The position numbers and the translations under genes are program-made. Positions 61,301 through 64,000 of a stretch of 64,000 bases of DNA are shown here, piece after piece (position 1 is the first letter of the stretch; each line of letters begins with the position of its first letter). The stretch comes from an uncultured Oscillospiraceae bacterium (GTDB taxonomy: Bacteria; Bacillota; Clostridia; Oscillospirales; Acutalibacteraceae). The stretch is taken from positions 19,048 through 83,047 of the forward strand of contig UQHH01000005.1 of the NCBI GenBank assembly GCA_900540865.1, given 5' to 3'. Under the pieces are notes generated by a model that did no database searches, was not told the origin of the DNA, and worked only from the letters and a program-made list of their open reading frames with translations.

Positions 61301-62583
61301 CCTACGGCAAGGGCGCGCAGGAGCTGACCCAGTACAATACGATCGACAACACCGAAATCCACCAGTTCGTCACGGACGTGCTCAACAACGAGTACGACCC
61401 GAACGGCGAAATCGGCGAGAACGTTTTAAGCGACGCGAACAACGTCATCTACTTCCAGAAGCCGGCCGATTGGGAAGACGTTTATATCTACAGTGACGCC
61501 TACAACTCCACAAAGGAATTCCCGGGCGCGCCGATGATTCTTCTGGAGGACGACATTTACACCTATACGATTCCTTACGACGTCAAAAACCTGACCTTCA
61601 GCTTCAACGACGGTAATAAGAAATCGACGGTAACGGTGGATAACCCGCAGTATAACAAGCTTTACTACATCGACGACGATAAGGACCCGCAGAAATCCAC
61701 CGTCGCGGTCAACAACGAATATGCTCCGCCGGAGGGCGTCGTATACTTTGAGAAGCCCGACGACTGGAAGGACGCGTACATCTATACATGGGGCAGCCGT
61801 TACGGCGGCACATGGCCCGGCGCGCAGATGACGCACGTTGAGGGCAACCTCTACAAATATGTACTCTACGGTTCCACGACAATCGCTTCCGCCTTTGGCC
61901 TGATTTTCAACGAAGGACCGAACGCAACCAAACAGACGGTAGACCTGGAATTCATGGGCTTTAACCTGCTGTACAAGATTACAGGCGAAAAGGATGCCCA
62001 GGGCCATTTCTTCACCTCGTTTGAAAAATATCCCAAGCAGGCGGACGACGGCGAGGATGCCGGCACGTTCTACTTCAAGAAGCCTGCCTCCTGGGATGCT
62101 GCTAATGTTTACGCGTTCTTCGGCGCGTATGTCGGCGAATGGTCCGGCGTGCCGATGACTAAGGTAACAGACGATATTTATTCCTTTACCTTAAAGAAGG
62201 GGCAGATGTTCAGCGGCGGACATAACTTTAAGCTTGCCTTCAACGACGGCAAGGAATACCAGACAATCGACGTTGCGTTTGAAGGCTTCGACCGTATTTA
62301 TACCATAGAAGGCGACGACACAACTGCGGCGGCATACGGCTCCTGGAGCAAGTATACTCCGGCTGAAATCAAGTACGGCGACTTAAACGGCGACGGTGTT
62401 GTCAATGTGGCCGACGTTCTAATCGTACAGCAGTATCTTGCCCGTATGATTGAACTGACCGACGCGCAGAAGCTGGCCGCTGACGTCGATTTGAGCGGTG
62501 ACATCAAGGTTGCCGACGTTCTCGAAATGCAGAAGCTCATCGCAAAGATTATCGATAAGCTTCCGGCAGAAAAAATCCGGTAA
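58396..62583 (+). CDS. Secreted dockerin-bearing alkaline phosphatase with eight starch-binding-like modules
   Basis: The protein is 1395 residues. The ATG at 58396 follows AAGGAT and begins a clear signal peptide (LLSLFLSLLMVFGAVASVAAA); an ATG 21 bases upstream lacks a ribosome site. Five CBM26-like modules (~39-655) share the pattern TVYFKDTNCW...YPGQxM...YDTIKF(S/T)(N/D)G. An alkaline phosphatase domain (~664-1005) keeps all key residues: Asp678 (IGDGFG), the nucleophile Ser724 (TDSAAAATALATG), HATPAGFTAH, EGSDIDAYAHN, TADHETGG and GGTHTGQ. Three more CBM26-like modules (~1012-1316) and a type I dockerin (~1324-1389; GDLNGDGVVNVADVLIVQQY and VDLSGDIKVADVLEMQKL) complete it. It should join a cohesin scaffold outside the cell. 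The substrate is unknown. Confidence 0.88.
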   Translation: MYRKRVKLLSLFLSLLMVFGAVASVAAAGDVGTRDGIQTVYFKDTNCWQGKFADGIYAYLFSSTGSDNNGYPGQAMTYLGRDAEQNRIYSIEVDTAKYDTIKFTNGAQSGTVNRTDNYPAAMTEDNNGYGFTGNMTSGNKYFEVAQCRAQTEGLDKTEPSEPTNPSEPTNPDLPDTLTIYFKDTNCWGDGFVNGIYAYLFSSAGSDNNVYPGVKMQFIGRDVDKNKVYSVDVDTTKYDTIKFSDGSAANRRTNNFPVALSAGNNGYQFNGLMDPDDSRYYGVEQANIDTDNLIVRDEEDVTVYFADTASWGLPYAYVLSADDSQTNGDYPGEPMTYEGKDAQGVDVYSYTFNFFDFAKIKFSNGKSASSSDHKRTGNLEYRTQLTGELNAYRLTGNADPAKPSNLEAEACTVDTKALDKSDLTTVYFRDDLQWEEVYAYTFSSANGNTSNGPYPGQKMEYAGKDKAGAKYYSYTFPSKTYGTIKFSDGTAENKRTDNILYAADAQNGNNCYYLTGASSGGKYEFKPIQVDPAGLDATEMFTVYYKDTIGWGDPYLYAFSSTGAGDDKAYPGTRMTLEGTIGKTKIYSYSFDSNKYDRIKIDDGTILGCPAPNRRTADIDFIKDLGENNCFELTGSTTVTAGKEYYDYRAISINTDEITPYEGIKTDTKVKNVIFMIGDGFGEKHAQAGELYKGGKLVFRTGEENGWYRNWQTTHDADYPKFTDSAAAATALATGVKVHDSVVGISPEGKWVENLTEFSKARGLKTGIVVTQVLPHATPAGFTAHVDSRHSYDEIATQQIKQNIDLMFGGGSTYFNARKSLMNDLGYSYTTNFSDISNVPADQKLIGAFKDSYIKHSDANLPMLADTTKAALERLTNDDGFFVMIEGSDIDAYAHNSNMADMLDEIIVFDNAVKAAQEYVDTHPDTLLIVTADHETGGLDLSGVTDKSQLVNSLFKSGGTHTGQSVPVYAYGKGAQELTQYNTIDNTEIHQFVTDVLNNEYDPNGEIGENVLSDANNVIYFQKPADWEDVYIYSDAYNSTKEFPGAPMILLEDDIYTYTIPYDVKNLTFSFNDGNKKSTVTVDNPQYNKLYYIDDDKDPQKSTVAVNNEYAPPEGVVYFEKPDDWKDAYIYTWGSRYGGTWPGAQMTHVEGNLYKYVLYGSTTIASAFGLIFNEGPNATKQTVDLEFMGFNLLYKITGEKDAQGHFFTSFEKYPKQADDGEDAGTFYFKKPASWDAANVYAFFGAYVGEWSGVPMTKVTDDIYSFTLKKGQMFSGGHNFKLAFNDGKEYQTIDVAFEGFDRIYTIEGDDTTAAAYGSWSKYTPAEIKYGDLNGDGVVNVADVLIVQQYLARMIELTDAQKLAADVDLSGDIKVADVLEMQKLIAKIIDKLPAEKIR

Positions 62584-62603
62584 TACAGGATATGTTGAAT
62601 CTT

Positions 62604-62683
62604 GTGGCATAAACGGCTTTTAACCGTGCAATCAAATGAATAATTGATACCTCCAAATTATCAACCGCAGCCGTTTTATGCAC
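62604..62683. repeat. Long inverted repeat between phosphatase and scaffoldin genes
   Basis: Near-perfect arms GTGGCATAAACGGCT and AGCCGTTTTATGCAC flank about 50 bases. Inside them lies a second stem, TTGATA / TATCAA (62644-62664). It precedes the terminator and may be a palindromic repeat element or an RNA-stabilising structure. Confidence 0.5.
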
Positions 62684-62695
62684 AATGTATTCTAT

Positions 62696-62740
62696 AAAAG
62701 TAGAACCGCAGGGGAAAACCCCTGCGGTTTTACTTTTGTT
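62696..62740 (+). terminator. Strong terminator after the phosphatase gene
   Basis: A stem of about 19 bp (AAAAGTAGAACCGCAGGGG / CCCCTGCGGTTTTACTTTT, loop AAAA) is followed by further T residues. Confidence 0.88.
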
Positions 62741-62818
62741 TGGCATAATCTCTAAAAAAGCAAGACAAACTTTGTTTGTTTTTCAAGCAAAAAAGGCCGT
62801 CAGGTTGCATCTTTTCGT

Positions 62819-62847
62819 TTGCTTTTTTTTAGGAAAAACAGTATAAT
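62819..62847 (+). promoter_or_regulatory. Promoter of the scaffoldin gene
   Basis: TTGCTT, a 17-base spacer and perfect TATAAT lie about 115 bases before the start codon, so the scaffoldin has its own transcript. Confidence 0.6.
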
Positions 62848-62962
62848 TATAACAATTTGGAGCGCTTTGCTCCAAACGCCGGATTTCCGTATTTTAATGG
62901 TAGGTACGGGTGTGCTCCGGGAAAAATTTTTAGGATATTCTTGAAATGAAAGGATGAAACAA

Positions 62963-64000
62963 ATGGTCAAAACAATTGAAAAGTGCACCGCGTGGGTGCT
63001 TGCCGCGGCAATTTTGCTGAGTATGGCATGCATCGGCGTGTTTGCGCAGCGCGCGCCGTTCCGTTACGGAGACGTCAACGGGGACGGTAATGTTTCTGCG
63101 GCCGATGCGCTGGAGGTTTCCAAGCATACCGCAAAAATTATTGTACTGACAGGTGACGCCTTCAAGGCGGCGGATGTCAACGGAGATGGGATTGTAAGCG
63201 TCAAAGACGCAATCCTCATCCAGCAGTATGTCGCAAAAATGATCGATGTATTCCCGGTGGAGCTCATCCAACCGACTGAGCCATCCTCCACCCCGACAGA
63301 AAGCCCCACAGTCGAACCAACTGAGGCTCCCACACAGGCTCCGACCGACAAGCCGACTGAAGCGCCGACTGAAAAGCCCACATCAGCCCCGACCGACCCG
63401 ACTGAGGCACCTACTCAGAAGCCCACGGAGACACCCACAGAAAAGCCGACTGAGAAACCTACAGAGGTTCCTACAGAAAAGCCTACTGTACAGCCCACCG
63501 AGGCTCCTACACAGGCTCCGACAGAAGAGCCTACAGAGGCCCCTACGGTGGCTCCCACAGAGCAGCCAACTGAAAAACCAACCACGCCGCCGACAGGCGA
63601 CGCTGTAATAAACGGTAAGAAGGCAAGCATCGGCGACCAGGTAACGTATACGGCGTACCTGAAAGCAAATGAGCTCGTAGCGGGCGTAAACGCGCACGTG
63701 AATTATACGGGCGGCGTGCTCAAGCTTTCGGACGCGACGCTCGGCTCGAAAAAAGCGCAGATTATCCCGGTGCTCGCAACGAGCAGCTCGGTGCTCAATT
63801 TTGACCCGGTGGACGGGACAAATTCCGTTTACTTCAACGGCGCAAATTCCGACGAGGGCTATGAGTTTTTCGCGGACAAAACCGTGCTCGTCACCCTGAC
63901 GTTCGACGTTATCGGCGCGGGAACGGCGGAAATCAAAACAGCAATTGCGCAGATTCTTTCAATGCAGCTCGATTCCTCCAACAAGAACCAGCCGCTCAAG
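62963..64000 (+). CDS. Scaffoldin: signal peptide, dockerin, PT-linker, cohesin (3' end cut by window)
   Basis: The frame is open from the ATG at 62963 (after AAAGGATG) to the window end, 346 codons so far. A signal peptide (WVLAAAILLSMACIGVFA) is followed by an N-terminal type I dockerin (~35-98) with two calcium loops (GDVNGDGNVSAADALEVS and ADVNGDGIVSVKDAILIQQY). About 110 residues of Pro-Thr-Glu/Gln repeats (PTEAPTQAPTDKPTEAPTEK type) form the linker. From about residue 214 a cohesin-like beta domain begins (SIGDQVTYTAYLKANELVAG, then VYFNGANSDEGYEFF and VLVTLTFDVIGAGTAEIKT). A protein with both modules can bridge two cohesin-dockerin pairs. More cohesins may follow beyond the window. Confidence 0.82.
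   Translation, partial: MVKTIEKCTAWVLAAAILLSMACIGVFAQRAPFRYGDVNGDGNVSAADALEVSKHTAKIIVLTGDAFKAADVNGDGIVSVKDAILIQQYVAKMIDVFPVELIQPTEPSSTPTESPTVEPTEAPTQAPTDKPTEAPTEKPTSAPTDPTEAPTQKPTETPTEKPTEKPTEVPTEKPTVQPTEAPTQAPTEEPTEAPTVAPTEQPTEKPTTPPTGDAVINGKKASIGDQVTYTAYLKANELVAGVNAHVNYTGGVLKLSDATLGSKKAQIIPVLATSSSVLNFDPVDGTNSVYFNGANSDEGYEFFADKTVLVTLTFDVIGAGTAEIKTAIAQILSMQLDSSNKNQPLK

Noticed and set aside
63064..63697. Minus-strand open frames across the PT-repeat linker
   Set aside because: They are low-complexity shadows (Gly/Val/Ser repeats) of the scaffoldin's Pro-Thr linker.

Overview
The window looks like chromosome from an anaerobic Gram-positive member of the class Clostridia, probably a gut-type lineage related to Ruminococcaceae/Oscillospirales. 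Supporting features are strong AGGAGG ribosome sites with some TTG/GTG starts, RNase Y, a T-box leader, LL-diaminopimelate aminotransferase (DapL), ThyX, the paired GlgC/GlgD subunits, a CD3324-type small regulator, and dockerin, cohesin and starch-binding modules. The lineage is inferred from gene families only. No rRNA or tRNA gene and no complete insertion sequence was seen.

Layout. 1-5.1 kb: the end of a diguanylate cyclase, two small genes, then a Crp/Fnr regulator divergent from a thioredoxin / rhodanese / CoA-disulfide-reductase-rhodanese operon (thiol and sulfane-sulfur handling). 5.2-9.5 kb: an ABC ATPase with a giant coiled-coil FtsX-type permease. 9.5-10.3 kb: a non-coding block of hairpins and diverged repeats. 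10.3-13.6 kb: ilvB-ilvN-ilvC. 13.7-15.6 kb: a lipoprotein, an acetyltransferase and a pentapeptide-repeat protein. 15.7-21.7 kb: the glycogen operon glgB-glgC-glgD-glgA. 22.2-24.7 kb: a LuxE/LuxC pair able in principle to make fatty aldehydes. 24.7-27.9 kb: gapA and rny. 28-31.7 kb: a three-gene phage-like island (baseplate/fibre, amidase, holin). 31.7-36.2 kb: a thymidylate/folate operon (thyX, tmk, two acyltransferase-like genes, a DJ-1 protein and 5-formyl-THF cyclo-ligase). 36.2-39.8 kb: mltG, a U32 protein and an ANTAR regulator. 39.9-46.9 kb: carA, a carB-dapF fusion and pyrG. 47.1-47.4 kb: a short CRISPR array with no cas genes in the window. 47.5-57.7 kb: sdpI-like, dapL, a YgiQ radical SAM protein, a ComEC-like hydrolase with DUF3006, T-box-tyrS, mscL, a VanY-type peptidase, two small DNA-binding proteins and glyS. 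58.4-64 kb: a secreted alkaline phosphatase carrying about eight starch-binding-like modules and a dockerin, followed by a dockerin / PT-linker / cohesin scaffoldin cut off by the window end.

The most striking items are: (i) the last two genes, which read as parts of an extracellular cohesin-dockerin (amylosome-like) complex in which a phosphatase, not a glycosidase, is targeted to starch or another alpha-glucan; (ii) an in-frame CarB-DapF fusion joining pyrimidine/arginine and lysine/peptidoglycan synthesis; (iii) a CRISPR array with two repeat families whose stems differ in both arms; (iv) a long terminator-like hairpin inside carA, in a stretch of atypical codons; and (v) the LuxE/LuxC pair without luciferase genes. 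Promoter, operator and terminator calls come from reading motifs by eye and are predictions.
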